A DNA stretch of 64,000 bases from an uncultured Clostridia bacterium. Its GTDB lineage: Bacteria; Bacillota; Clostridia; Christensenellales; Borkfalkiaceae. Position 1 is the first letter of the stretch; every line of letters starts with the position of its first letter. Location: positions 186,001 through 250,000 of the forward strand of contig CANQFA010000001.1 of NCBI GenBank assembly GCA_947597925.1, read 5' to 3'. Under the pieces are notes generated by a model, which was not told the origin of the DNA, searched no databases, and saw only the letters and a program-made list of their open reading frames with translations. This document shows, piece after piece, positions 15,000 through 23,338 of this stretch. The translations under genes and the position numbers were made by a program.

Positions 15000-15782
15000 T
15001 CAGTAGCCGAGCTCGGCGAGCTCCTCGGCGAGGGCAAGGTAGAACCGCTTGACCTGCTCCCGCTTCTTCTTTTTGAGACTGTAGCCTATCATCTCGGAGT
15101 GGGAGAGGGAGCCGTCGATGCAGTCGCCGAGATAGGTGCCGAACTTTGCCGATTCCGCGGCGACGAGACCGTCGGATGGCCGCTTGTCGCACCGCCGCGT
15201 AAAGGCAAGGGGAATGCTCATCAGGAAGTCATCCCGCTTGCGGTGCATGGTGGCGGAGTAGCTGCGGCAGTATACTCCCTCGGGCATGGTGAGGCTGTCG
15301 AGCTCCTCATTGGGGGAGAGACGGAGCTGGCGGCAGACGGTGAGGGCGTCGGGATGCCTGTCGCCGAAGATGCGGTACCACACATTGACGAAGAAGGCGA
15401 CGATGGCGCGGATGGGCCGCCACAGTCCGTAGAGGAGGGTGGCCGCCCCTGCCCCGCGGTGGGGCGTGGAGAGGGTGGTGAGGGAGGCGACATGCGCCCG
15501 TATCTCCTCGTCGTGCATGAGGAGGTACTTCGCGTCGAGCCCGCCCTTTGAGTGCGCGAAGAGGTTTACTTTTTCCGCCCCCGTCTTCGCGAGGACATCG
15601 AGAATGCCCTCCCGCAGCATGGCGGCATTGGTCTCTATGGAGCCGAATCCGTCGGTGTCGGGGCAGAAGACGGTGTTGCCCGCCTCGGCGAGTGCCGTGC
15701 CGAGCTTGCCGAATGCCTTCACGACGCCGATATTTTTGACCGCGACCCCGTGGATGAGCAAGATGGGATATTTCGTAGGCAT
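15000..15782 (-). CDS. Triacylglycerol lipase-like alpha/beta hydrolase
   Basis: A 260-residue alpha/beta hydrolase. It starts with the oxyanion-hole motif YPILLIHGVAV, and the nucleophile serine lies in NLFAHSKGGLDAKYLL, an AHSxGG version of the lipase elbow. STPHRGAGAA follows, as in bacterial lipases. A late Asp (SDGLV) and His (LSHSEMIGY) could complete the triad. There is no signal peptide, so a cytosolic ester hydrolase is likely. It follows the transketolase terminator and precedes the nitroreductase locus. The ribosome site is weak (GGTGAA). Confidence 0.82.
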   Translation of the reverse strand: MPTKYPILLIHGVAVKNIGVVKAFGKLGTALAEAGNTVFCPDTDGFGSIETNAAMLREGILDVLAKTGAEKVNLFAHSKGGLDAKYLLMHDEEIRAHVASLTTLSTPHRGAGAATLLYGLWRPIRAIVAFFVNVWYRIFGDRHPDALTVCRQLRLSPNEELDSLTMPEGVYCRSYSATMHRKRDDFLMSIPLAFTRRCDKRPSDGLVAAESAKFGTYLGDCIDGSLSHSEMIGYSLKKKKREQVKRFYLALAEELAELGY

Positions 15783-15792
15783 AGTTTCACCG

Positions 15793-15824
15793 AAAAATCC
15801 CCTCGGGCAGAGATACCCGAGGGG
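15793..15824 (-). terminator. Terminator of transketolase
   Basis: Reverse strand CCCCTCGGG-N8-CCCGAGGGG followed by ATTTTT, shortly after the tkt stop. The downstream lipase gene begins 11 bases later, so some read-through is likely. Confidence 0.8.
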
Positions 15825-15831
15825 AAGGGGT

Positions 15832-17817
15832 TTACTTTCCGAGGCTTTCCTTTGCCGCGCGGACGACGTTTTCCGCCGTGAAGCCGAACTTCTCGAAGAG
15901 GGCGGCGGCGGGGGCGCTCGCGCCGAAAGTCGTCATGGTGACGAGGCGGCCCTGCTCGCCCGCATAGCGGTACCAGCTGTAGGGGGAACCCGCCTCCACG
16001 CACACGCGCGCCTTGACGGCGGAGGGGAGCACCTGCTCGCGGTACTCTCTCGGCTGCTTTTCAAATTCTTCCATGCAGGGCATGGACACGACGCGGGCCT
16101 TGATGCCCTCTTTCTCGAGCTCGGCCTTTGCCGCGACGCAGAGCGCCACTTCGGAGCCGCTCGCGAGGAGCAGGACATCGGGCGTACCCTCGCTGTCTTC
16201 GAGGATATATCCGCCCTTCATGGCCTCGTCGCCGCTTCCCGCATATTGCGACAGGGCCTGCCGCGAGAGGACGAGCGCCGTGGGAGAGGTGCCCGTGAGG
16301 GCGGACTTCCAGGCGGCGACGGTCTCCCTGCCGTCTGCGGGACGGAAGACCTTCATGCCGGGGATGGAGCGCAGGGCGATGAGCTGTTCCACGGGCTCGT
16401 GGGTGGGTCCGTCCTCGCCCACGCCGATGGAGTCGTGCGTCAGGATATAGATCACGGGGAGCTGCATGAGCGCGGAGAGGCGCATGGCATGCTTGCAATA
16501 GTCGGAGAAGATGAAGAAGGTCGCGCAGTAGGCGCGGATGCCGCCGTGCAGCTGCATGCCGTTTGCGATCGCCGCCATGGCATGTTCACGGATGCCGAAG
16601 TGGATATTTCTTCCGCCGTAATTTTTGGACGAGAAGTCCCCGTAGGAGAGGGTCTCCGTATCCTTCATGGCGGAGAGGTTGGAGGGCGCGAGGTCGGCCG
16701 ATCCGCCCATGAGAGAGGGAAGGGAGGCGGCGACGGCCTGCAGGACGGCGCTCGAGGTCTGGCGGGTCGCCATGGGCTTTTCGAACTTCAGCGCGTCGAG
16801 GAAGTCGAGCGCGGGAAGTTCGCCCTGCATGACGCTCCTGTACTCCGCCGCGAGTTCGGGGTAGGCCTTTTCATAGGCCGCGAACATCTTCTTCCATGCC
16901 CGCTCGAGCTTTGCGCCCCGCTTGCCCGCCTGTGCGGTATGGCGGAGGACCTCCGCGGGCACTTCGAAGGGCGCCTCCGTCCAGCCGAGCGCCTCCTTCG
17001 TCTTTTGGAGATTTTCCGCGCCGAGAGGGGCGCCGTGGCACTTTTCGCTGCCCTCGAGGGGGGAGCCGAAGCCGATCTTCGTCTTGCAGATGATGAGGGA
17101 GGGCCGCTTGGTCTCCCTGCGCGCCTTGCGGAGGGCGCTCGCGAGCAGGGTGACGGCGTCGGGATGTTCCACGAAGTCCACCTTCAGCACCTGCCAGTTC
17201 TGTGCACGGAAGCGGGCAGCGACATCTTCCCGGAAGGTGACGTCGGTATCGCCCTCGATGGTGATATCGTTGTCGTCGTAGAGGACGATGAGCTTGCCGA
17301 GTTCATTTGCCCCCGCGAAGGAGCATGCCTCATAGGAGATGCCCTCCTCGAGACAGCCGTCGCCGCAGAGCGCATAGGTATAGTGGTCGACGACGGGGAA
17401 GCCCTCGCGGTTATATCGGGCGGCGAGATGGGCCTCCGCGACCGCCATGCCCACCGCATTGGCAATGCCCTGCCCGAGGGGCCCGGTGGTCGTCTCAATG
17501 CCCACCGTGTGGCCGTATTCGGGGTGGCCGGGCGTCTTGCTGCCGAGCTGACGGAAGTTCATGAGGTCTTCCTTGGTGAGCCCGAAGCCATAGAGATGGA
17601 GGAGGGCATAGTTGAGCATGGAGCCGTGCCCCGCGGAGAGGATGAAGCGGTCGCGGTCCTCCCACTTCGGATCGGCCCCATTGAACTTCAGGAAGAACTG
17701 CCACAGCGTGTAGGCAATGGGCGCGGCGCCGAGGGGAAGCCCCGGGTGGCCCGAATTTGCCCTTTGGATGGCCTCCGCCGATAGAATGCGGATGGCATTG
17801 ATGGTCGTATTGCTCAT
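15832..17817 (-). CDS. tkt: Transketolase
   Basis: A 661-residue thiamine-diphosphate enzyme moving two-carbon units in the pentose phosphate pathway; full family length. The N-terminal ThDP domain has [33 protein letters not shown] and [13 protein letters not shown]...[12 protein letters not shown]. The pyrimidine domain has [16 protein letters not shown] and [22 protein letters not shown]-terminal domain completes it. AAGGAGTC precedes the ATG. It follows the phosphohexomutase by about 50 bases on the same strand. Its cofactor is linked to the riboswitch-controlled thiamine transporter elsewhere in the window. Confidence 0.97.
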   Translation of the reverse strand: MSNTTINAIRILSAEAIQRANSGHPGLPLGAAPIAYTLWQFFLKFNGADPKWEDRDRFILSAGHGSMLNYALLHLYGFGLTKEDLMNFRQLGSKTPGHPEYGHTVGIETTTGPLGQGIANAVGMAVAEAHLAARYNREGFPVVDHYTYALCGDGCLEEGISYEACSFAGANELGKLIVLYDDNDITIEGDTDVTFREDVAARFRAQNWQVLKVDFVEHPDAVTLLASALRKARRETKRPSLIICKTKIGFGSPLEGSEKCHGAPLGAENLQKTKEALGWTEAPFEVPAEVLRHTAQAGKRGAKLERAWKKMFAAYEKAYPELAAEYRSVMQGELPALDFLDALKFEKPMATRQTSSAVLQAVAASLPSLMGGSADLAPSNLSAMKDTETLSYGDFSSKNYGGRNIHFGIREHAMAAIANGMQLHGGIRAYCATFFIFSDYCKHAMRLSALMQLPVIYILTHDSIGVGEDGPTHEPVEQLIALRSIPGMKVFRPADGRETVAAWKSALTGTSPTALVLSRQALSQYAGSGDEAMKGGYILEDSEGTPDVLLLASGSEVALCVAAKAELEKEGIKARVVSMPCMEEFEKQPREYREQVLPSAVKARVCVEAGSPYSWYRYAGEQGRLVTMTTFGASAPAAALFEKFGFTAENVVRAAKESLGK

Positions 17818-17868
17818 CGTTGACTCCTTGTAAGATTTTTGTATGATCGCGGCGGGATGCCGCAGGTC

Positions 17869-19335
17869 TCAGAGAAGGGGAGAGATGTCGAGCATGGGGT
17901 ATGCCTGCAGAAAGGAGGCAAGCCATGCGAGCATCTTGCGGGTGCCGCCCGAGGAGTTGCTCTCGGCATTGACGGGGAGAATGGGCTCATGCAGGCTCAT
18001 GCGGACGAGCATCCAGCCGTCCCCCGCCTCCTCGGAAAAGTTGATGCGTACGCCCTCGACCCCGGGCGCGAGGGAGAGCCCCGCGGAGGTCTTCACGCGC
18101 TCTGCGAGGTCGCGGAGGATGTCCTCCCCCGCCTTTTTGAAGTCGCACCCGTCGCGGAAGCGGAGGCGCACCTCGGCCGCTTCGGCGGGCTCGGGAAGGT
18201 CGGCAATGAGCGCGGAGAGGTCGCCGCAGAGCGCCATGGCGATGAGCAGGCGCACCACGAGATAGGCGCCGTCGTCGAGATAGTCGTTCTCTTTCAGGGC
18301 AGCATGTCCGCTTGTCTCGATCGCGAGCGGTGCGGAGAGGCCCTCTTCCTCGAGCCTCTTTGCCTCGTTGATGACGTTTTTATATCCCCTGCGGAAGCGG
18401 TGATGGACGCCGCCGTGCGCCGTGATAAAGGCGGTGAGCCCGTCGCTCGTCACCGAGTCGGTCACGATGTGCGCGCCGGGGGTCTCCCTGAGGAGGATGG
18501 CGGAGATGAGGGCGATGAGGCGGTTGCGGTTGATCTCCTCCCCGTCGGAGGCGACGATGGCGGCGCGGTCGACGTCGGTATCGAAGATGATCCCGAGGTC
18601 GGCATGGTGCATTTTCACCGCATCGGAAATGGACTTCATGGCTGTCGCATTCTCCGGATTGGGGATATGGTGTGAGAAAAAGCCGTCGGGCTCGAGGAAT
18701 TGCGACCCCGCCGTGTCCGCGCCGAGAGGGGCGAGGACGAGGTCTGCGAAAAATCCGCCCGCACCGCCGCCCGCGTCGACGAGGATATGCTTGCCCGCGA
18801 GAGGGTGCTCCCTTCCCGTCGCCTTGCGGACGAGAGCGACGAGCCCCGCGGCATAGGTCCCGAGAAAGCTCCTCTTTTCCACCTTGCCGTCTCCCTCGGG
18901 GAAGACGCCGAGCGAGGCGATCTTTAAGATCTCCTCGACATCCTGTCCCTCCGCACCGCCCGAGGGGAGGAAGAACTTGAGTCCGTTTTTCTCCTTGGGA
19001 AGGTGGCTCGCAGTGATCATGATGGAGGCATCGGCGCCGAAATCTCCCTTGAGAAGCGCATACATGGAGGGCGTGGAGGAGAGCCCCGTGAGGATGACAT
19101 TCGCCCCGCACGAGGAGAGCCCATAGGCGGCCGCACAGGAGAGGATCTCGGCCGTGAGGCGGGAGTCGTGCCCCACCGCGATCGTGGGATTGGGGTTGCC
19201 CGTCCGCGCGGTCACAAAGACGACAAAGGCGGAGGCGATGGCGCGCACCGCTTCTTCGGTGAGGTCGACTTCTTCGGGCCCGCCGAGTGCCGTACCCCGC
19301 ACATCGGTCCCGTTTCTGAGTTTGGTAAGGTCCAT
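17869..19335 (-). CDS. Phosphoglucomutase/phosphomannomutase family protein
   Basis: A 488-residue alpha-D-phosphohexomutase. The phosphoserine loop is ASIMITASHLPKEKNGLKF, the metal-binding loop IIFDTDVDRAAIV and the sugar-binding loop AIETSGHAALKEN. It interconverts hexose 1- and 6-phosphates; sugar specificity cannot be read. The ORF track adds eight residues, but AGGAGG lies just upstream of ATG 19335, which begins MDLTKLRNGTDVRG. The reverse-strand promoter TTGAAA-17-TATAAT lies about 40 bp upstream. It leads the transcript into tkt. Confidence 0.93.
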   Translation of the reverse strand: MDLTKLRNGTDVRGTALGGPEEVDLTEEAVRAIASAFVVFVTARTGNPNPTIAVGHDSRLTAEILSCAAAYGLSSCGANVILTGLSSTPSMYALLKGDFGADASIMITASHLPKEKNGLKFFLPSGGAEGQDVEEILKIASLGVFPEGDGKVEKRSFLGTYAAGLVALVRKATGREHPLAGKHILVDAGGGAGGFFADLVLAPLGADTAGSQFLEPDGFFSHHIPNPENATAMKSISDAVKMHHADLGIIFDTDVDRAAIVASDGEEINRNRLIALISAILLRETPGAHIVTDSVTSDGLTAFITAHGGVHHRFRRGYKNVINEAKRLEEEGLSAPLAIETSGHAALKENDYLDDGAYLVVRLLIAMALCGDLSALIADLPEPAEAAEVRLRFRDGCDFKKAGEDILRDLAERVKTSAGLSLAPGVEGVRINFSEEAGDGWMLVRMSLHEPILPVNAESNSSGGTRKMLAWLASFLQAYPMLDISPLL

Positions 19336-19374
19336 TGGCGTTCCTCCTGCACCGTGCATGTTTTTTCATCTACC

Positions 19375-19403
19375 ATTATACAAGGAAACGGTCCGTTTTT
19401 CAA
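19375..19403 (-). promoter_or_regulatory. Predicted promoter of phosphohexomutase-tkt
   Basis: Reverse strand TTGAAA, 17-bp spacer, TATAAT, in the divergent region shared with degV. Confidence 0.75.
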
Positions 19404-19451
19404 CCGATTTCACAAAAAAAAGGAAAATACCCGAAAAAAAACCGCAAACAG

Positions 19452-19480
19452 TTGCGCCCGAACCGAAAATGTGATATAAT
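19452..19480 (+). promoter_or_regulatory. Predicted promoter of degV
   Basis: TTGCGC, 17-bp spacer, TATAAT, about 29 bp before the DegV start codon. Confidence 0.7.
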
Positions 19481-19508
19481 CGTGATATTCCCAAGAGGGG
19501 GGCCTTTC

Positions 19509-20411
19509 ATGGACAAACCCTGCAAGTTTACACTATCCACCGATTCGACGTGCGACCTCTACCGCGACTTTCTCGTGGAGCACGACATCAAGTGCGCGCG
19601 CCATACCTTTACGGTGGAGAAAGACGGGAAACTCGAGGAACGCATCGACGACTTCGCCTCTTACGCGGAGTATGTCTCCTTTTACAATGAACTGCGGGCG
19701 GGCGCCTTTTCGCATACCTCCATGCTCAACTATGGGACGCACTATGCCCATTTCCTCTCCCTCGCAAAGGAAGGCGCCGAGGACGTGGTGCACTTTACCA
19801 TCTCTTCGGGCCTCTCCCCCACAAAGGACGTGGCGGCGAAGGCGGCGGCGGATGTCAAGGCACTCTTTCCCAAATTCCGCGTGCTCGTCGTGGATCCCCT
19901 GACTGCGACGATCGGACAGGGCGCCCTCGTCATGATCGCCCTCAAGTGCCGCGACGAGGGGTGGGACGCCGACAGGACCTATGAATATGTCAATGGTTTC
20001 CGCCTGCATATCCAGCACTTTATCATTGCGAGCGACTTGGGGTATCTCCGCAAGGGCGGAAGGATAGGCGCCGTCTCGGCGGCGGTGGGGGGCATCCTCG
20101 GTATCAAGCCCGTGATCTCCTTTGACAACAGCGGAAAGCTCTTCCTCCTCGACAAGGTACGCGGCACCAAAAAGGCGATCTCCTATATCAAGCGCAAGCT
20201 CGAAAAGGAGGGTCCCGACCCCGACTATAACTATCTCTTCATCATCCACACGGACAATGAAGCCCCCTCCAACGAGCTCGCCCAATATGTGCGCGACAAC
20301 TTCGGATTCGAACCGCATATCTCCATCATGGGCCCCGTGATAGGCTCCCACGTCGGTCCCGACGCCTTTGCCCTCGGCTATGTCTCCAAGAGCCTGAGAA
20401 ACGAATTCTGA
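19509..20411 (+). CDS. DegV family fatty-acid-binding protein
   Basis: A 300-residue DegV-type protein, which in related bacteria binds fatty acids for the FakA kinase. The N-terminal FTLSTDSTCDLYRDF, the TFTVEKDGK segment, HTSMLNYGTHYAHFLSLAKEG, and the mid-protein YLRKGGRIGAVSAAVGGILGIKPVISFDNSGKLFLLDKVRG are hallmarks. The C-terminus carries PVIGSHVGPDAFALGY. ATG 19509 follows GAGGGGGG; the ORF track start at 19335 is upstream of the promoter. No fakA is adjacent, as is usual for the many orphan DegV paralogues of Clostridia. Confidence 0.93.
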   Translation: MDKPCKFTLSTDSTCDLYRDFLVEHDIKCARHTFTVEKDGKLEERIDDFASYAEYVSFYNELRAGAFSHTSMLNYGTHYAHFLSLAKEGAEDVVHFTISSGLSPTKDVAAKAAADVKALFPKFRVLVVDPLTATIGQGALVMIALKCRDEGWDADRTYEYVNGFRLHIQHFIIASDLGYLRKGGRIGAVSAAVGGILGIKPVISFDNSGKLFLLDKVRGTKKAISYIKRKLEKEGPDPDYNYLFIIHTDNEAPSNELAQYVRDNFGFEPHISIMGPVIGSHVGPDAFALGYVSKSLRNEF

Positions 20412-20439
20412 ACCCTCCACCTCGGACATGGTACCCACA

Positions 20440-20472
20440 AAAAATCCCGCAGCTCTGAACTGCGGGATTTTT
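20440..20472. terminator. Bidirectional terminator between degV and XRE gene
   Basis: AAAAATCCCGCAG and CTGCGGGATTTTT form a 13-bp stem with a 7-base loop, between convergent genes. ACATGGTACCCACAAAA, a variant of the recurrent pre-terminator motif, precedes it. Confidence 0.9.
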
Positions 20473-20491
20473 CAGTGGGAAATTTTTCAGC

Positions 20492-20782
20492 TTACAGGCT
20501 CTTCAGGAACTCATTGAGGAGGCGGCGCTGGTCGGGTGTGAGCGAGGCGAGCTTGTCGTCCTCGGCGGGCTTTTTGGTGGAGAAAAACTCCTCGATGGTG
20601 ATCCCCAGCCCCCAGCAGATATTGTCGATATATTCGATCGTGGGATTTTTCTCGCCGCGCTCGAGTTGGTAGATGTAGGTGGGCGAAACGCCTGCCAGAT
20701 TGGCAAGTGCGTTCTGTTTCAGGTGTCTTGCTTCTCTCAGTTCCCGAATGCGCTTTGCGACATCGTGCCGATCCATCCTCAT
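20492..20782 (-). CDS. XRE-family regulator, possible controller (C) protein of the adjacent restriction-type island
   Basis: A 96-residue Cro/C1-type HTH protein: RIRELREARHLKQNALANLAGVSPTYIYQLERGEKNPTIEYIDNICWGLGITIEEFF. A short tail with KLASLTPDQRRLLNEFLKSL follows. The start is ambiguous between TTG 20791, ATG 20782 and ATG 20776; I use 20782. Size, single HTH and divergent position next to a methyltransferase match controller proteins of restriction-modification systems, but generic XRE regulators look the same. The intergenic region has symmetrical repeats around the methyltransferase -10 box, which supports a local regulatory role. Confidence 0.85.
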   Translation of the reverse strand: MRMDRHDVAKRIRELREARHLKQNALANLAGVSPTYIYQLERGEKNPTIEYIDNICWGLGITIEEFFSTKKPAEDDKLASLTPDQRRLLNEFLKSL

Positions 20783-20795
20783 TACCCCCAAAATT

Positions 20796-20900
20796 AAAAC
20801 TTTAGTTACAGTTTAAGCACATTTTTTGCCAAATATTAAAACTGTAGCGTTGACAAATTGAAACTATCGTGTTATAATTTTAACACTAAAATTCTAACAC
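20796..20900. promoter_or_regulatory. Operator-rich divergent region of the methyltransferase island
   Basis: Seen directly: GTGTTA-N6-TAACAC (20869-20886) overlaps the -10 box of the methyltransferase promoter, with a third TAACAC at 20895-20900. Toward the XRE gene, AAACT-N8-AGTTT (20797-20814) and three related units AAAACTTTAG, AAAACTGTAG and GAAACTATCG recur. The region is AT-rich compared with its surroundings. These are plausible binding sites for the XRE protein. Confidence 0.55.
20850..20878 (+). promoter_or_regulatory. Consensus promoter of methyltransferase-DUF262 operon
   Basis: TTGACA, 17-bp spacer, TATAAT: a perfect sigma-A consensus promoter, which would need repression to avoid constant expression. 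Confidence 0.85.
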
Positions 20901-20909
20901 GAGGGAATC

Positions 20910-21914
20910 ATGCCTGCCGACAGTTTGAGAAACGCGCGAAAAAACAAAGCGGACGAGTTTTACACCCAACTTTCGGATATCGAAGCCGAGCTCAAACACT
21001 ATAGGGAGCAGCTCCGCGGAAGGGTCATCTTCTGCAACTGCGACGACCCCTACGAGAGCAACTTTTTCCGCTACTTCGCCATGAATTTTAACTACCTGGG
21101 GCTCAAAAAGCTCATAGCGACCTGCTACGACCCCTCGCCGATCGCCCATACGCAGCTCTCCTTTTTCGACGAAGAAAAGGCCGTTCCGAACAGGAACCGC
21201 CGCGCCTATAAGATAGAGATCACCGAGGTGGGGGACTATAACGGCGACGGCGCGATAGACCTCGTCGATATCGAATGGCTCCTCAGGAATAAGAAAAATT
21301 CGCTGTCCCTCCTGAAGGGAAACGGCGACTTCCGCTCCGAGGAGTGCATCGCGCTGCTGAAAGAGGCGGATATCGTGGTGACCAACCCGCCCTTTTCGCT
21401 ATTCCGCGAGTATGTCGCGCAGCTCATGGAGCACAAGAAGAGGTTTTTGATCATCGGAAACAAAAACGCCATAACCTACAAAGAAATTTTTACCTTGATA
21501 CAGGCACAAAGACTTTGGATCGGCTATCGCAATATCAATGCGGATATGTGGTTTATTGTCCCCGAAAACTATAGCTACGAAAGGATCGTCGACGGAAAGA
21601 GGATCAAACACATCATGGGCTGTTGGTTTACAAATCTGGATACGTCCAAGCGCCACGAGGTCTTGCCTCTATATAAACGCTATACGCCCGAAGAATATCC
21701 CAAGTATGACAATTACGATGCCATTGAAGTGGGAAAAGTTTCGGACATCCCTTATGACTATGACGGCGTGATGGGCGTTCCTATCACCTTTCTTGATAAA
21801 TACAATCCCGAGCAATTTGAACTTGTTCGTTTTCGAAAGGGGAACGACGACAGAGATTTGTCGATCAATGGGAAATATCCGTATTTTAGAATTCTTATAA
21901 GGAGGAAATCATGA
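20910..21914 (+). CDS. Adenine-specific DNA methyltransferase, EcoRI methylase family
   Basis: A 334-residue protein of the EcoRI-methylase-like N6-adenine methyltransferase family. The catalytic motif IV is ADIVVTNPPFSLFREYVAQLM (NPPF 159-162). The N-terminus (KADEFYTQLSDIEAEL...RVIFCNCDDPYESNFFRYFAMNF) and RFLIIGNKNAITYKEIF also fit. Residues 109-120 (DYNGDGAIDLVD) form a textbook EF-hand/dockerin-type calcium loop just before the catalytic region. It is transcribed from a consensus promoter and its stop overlaps the DUF262 gene start (ATGA). The 3' third is AT-richer than neighbouring core genes, suggesting acquisition by transfer. I infer that it modifies DNA to protect it from, or to mark it for, the partner protein. 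Confidence 0.88.
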   Translation: MPADSLRNARKNKADEFYTQLSDIEAELKHYREQLRGRVIFCNCDDPYESNFFRYFAMNFNYLGLKKLIATCYDPSPIAHTQLSFFDEEKAVPNRNRRAYKIEITEVGDYNGDGAIDLVDIEWLLRNKKNSLSLLKGNGDFRSEECIALLKEADIVVTNPPFSLFREYVAQLMEHKKRFLIIGNKNAITYKEIFTLIQAQRLWIGYRNINADMWFIVPENYSYERIVDGKRIKHIMGCWFTNLDTSKRHEVLPLYKRYTPEEYPKYDNYDAIEVGKVSDIPYDYDGVMGVPITFLDKYNPEQFELVRFRKGNDDRDLSINGKYPYFRILIRRKS

Positions 21915-23011
21915 AAATCGAACTGCACGAGATCACGGTCGGCGAGATCGCCGAAAACTACATCGACAACGCCGAGGAGGGCGTGGTCGGCTACGGCGGC
22001 AAGCTCAACATCCGCCCCAAATATCAGCGCGAATTCGTCTATGACGAGAAGAAGCGCAATGCCGTCATCGACACCATCATGAAGGGCTTTCCGCTCAACG
22101 TCATGTATTGGGTCCGGAATGAAGACGGCACCTACGAAGTTCTGGACGGACAGCAGCGCACGGTGAGCTTTTTCCAATACGTAGAGGGGGACTTCTCTGT
22201 GGGCGAACGCTATTTTCATAGCCTCACGGAGTATGAGCGGCAGAAGATCCTCGACTATAAGGTCCTCGTCTATTTCTGCGAGGGGAATGACCGCGAGAAA
22301 CTCGATTGGTTCCGCATCATCAATATCGCGGGCGAAAAACTCACCGAACAGGAGCTCCGCAACGCGACCTACACGGGGCCGTGGCTCACACACGCGAAGT
22401 CCATTTTCAGCAAATCAAACTGCGCCGCATATCTCCTCGCGAAGGACTATGTAAGCGGTTCGCCCATCCGGCAGGAGATCCTGGAGACGGCGCTCGACTG
22501 GATGAGCAAGGGGGCAATCGAGGAGTATATGTCGGCCCATCAGCACGACCCCAATGCAAACGAGCTGTGGACCTATTTCCGAAACGTCATCGAGTGGGTG
22601 CAGCTGACCTTCCCGCGATACCGCTGGGAGATGAAGGGGATCGCTTGGGGCGGCCTGTATGACGAATTTCATGGGAAGACCTACGATACCGCGGCATTGG
22701 AACAAAAAATCGCCGTCCTCATGGCGGACGACGATGTGACGAGCAAGAAGGGGATATACCCCTATCTGCTGACGGGGAAGGAGAAGCTCCTGAATATCCG
22801 TGCCTTCACCGAGAGCCAGAAGCGACAGGTCTATGAACGGCAGGGCGGGGTCTGCCCCCATTGTGTGCGGGAGCACCGCGAGAAGACGCGCTATGCCTTT
22901 GACGAGATGGAGGGGGACCATATCACGCCGTGGTGCGAGGGCGGCAAGACCGTCCTCGAGAACCTGCAAATGCTCTGCAAGGAACACAACCGCCTGAAGA
23001 GCAGCCGCTGA
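21911..23011 (+). CDS. DUF262 (GmrS-like/ParB-like) protein with C-terminal HNH nuclease domain
   Basis: A 366-residue protein. The N-terminal DUF262 domain has RPKYQREFVYDEKKRNAVIDTIMKGFPLN and the nucleotide-handling YEVLDGQQRTVSFFQY motif seen in GmrS and related restriction proteins. The C-terminus is an HNH nuclease: CPHC, then the GDHI core histidine, then NLQMLCKEHNRLK; all expected residues are present. DUF262 domains hydrolyse NTPs in characterised type IV enzymes, and the HNH domain would cut DNA. Overlap with the methyltransferase gene implies coupled translation and a joint function, probably a compact defence or restriction system. Confidence 0.88.
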   Translation: MKIELHEITVGEIAENYIDNAEEGVVGYGGKLNIRPKYQREFVYDEKKRNAVIDTIMKGFPLNVMYWVRNEDGTYEVLDGQQRTVSFFQYVEGDFSVGERYFHSLTEYERQKILDYKVLVYFCEGNDREKLDWFRIINIAGEKLTEQELRNATYTGPWLTHAKSIFSKSNCAAYLLAKDYVSGSPIRQEILETALDWMSKGAIEEYMSAHQHDPNANELWTYFRNVIEWVQLTFPRYRWEMKGIAWGGLYDEFHGKTYDTAALEQKIAVLMADDDVTSKKGIYPYLLTGKEKLLNIRAFTESQKRQVYERQGGVCPHCVREHREKTRYAFDEMEGDHITPWCEGGKTVLENLQMLCKEHNRLKSSR

Positions 23012-23338
23012 GTCCTTTGGGAACGATCAAACCCAACACGCCGAACAGCCGCAAAAGCCCTTTCCTCAACGGGACACCGTTTTTGCGGTCCTCGACTCCG
23101 TTGCGCGGGAGATCGATATAAATAGGGAAAAAATTCGCGTTTGCGTATCAAAACGAGTTGCTTTTTTCGGGCGGGCATGGTATACTTGAAAAGTCTGCAG
23201 GGCCGCCGTGCATCATTTTGGCCGTCGTGCGGGCAAATCCACATTCCGCGCCGTGCCGCACTCCGTGCTCCGTAAATCCTTTTCATGCGGGGCTCAGGCG
23301 GGATCTCATGCGGTGGGAAGAGGGAAAACGGAGGAATT
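23012..23338 (+). other. 327-bp gene-free region: structured element, rpsB promoter and leader
   Basis: The first part holds nested inverted repeats: CCGCAAAA (23049-23056) with TTTTGCGG (23081-23088), and CAACGG (23067-23072) with CCGTTG (23098-23103), perhaps a terminator or an intergenic repeat. The rpsB promoter follows at 23158-23186. The remaining 150 or so bases are an untranslated leader with several GC-rich short repeats, where S2 autoregulation could act. I see no coding gene here. Confidence 0.5.
23158..23186 (+). promoter_or_regulatory. Predicted promoter of rpsB-tsf
   Basis: TTGCTT, 17-bp spacer, TATACT. The pyrH promoter has the identical -35 and -10 hexamers and spacing. Confidence 0.7.

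Noticed and set aside
20492-23011. Prophage or integrative element at the methyltransferase island
   Set aside because: No integrase, phage structural gene or flanking direct repeats were seen; a small defence-type island fits better.
23014-23185. Possible remnant coding frame (DTVFAVLDSVAREIDINREK) after the DUF262 gene
   Set aside because: It has no start codon, is short, and coincides with nested inverted repeats, so coding potential is not supported.
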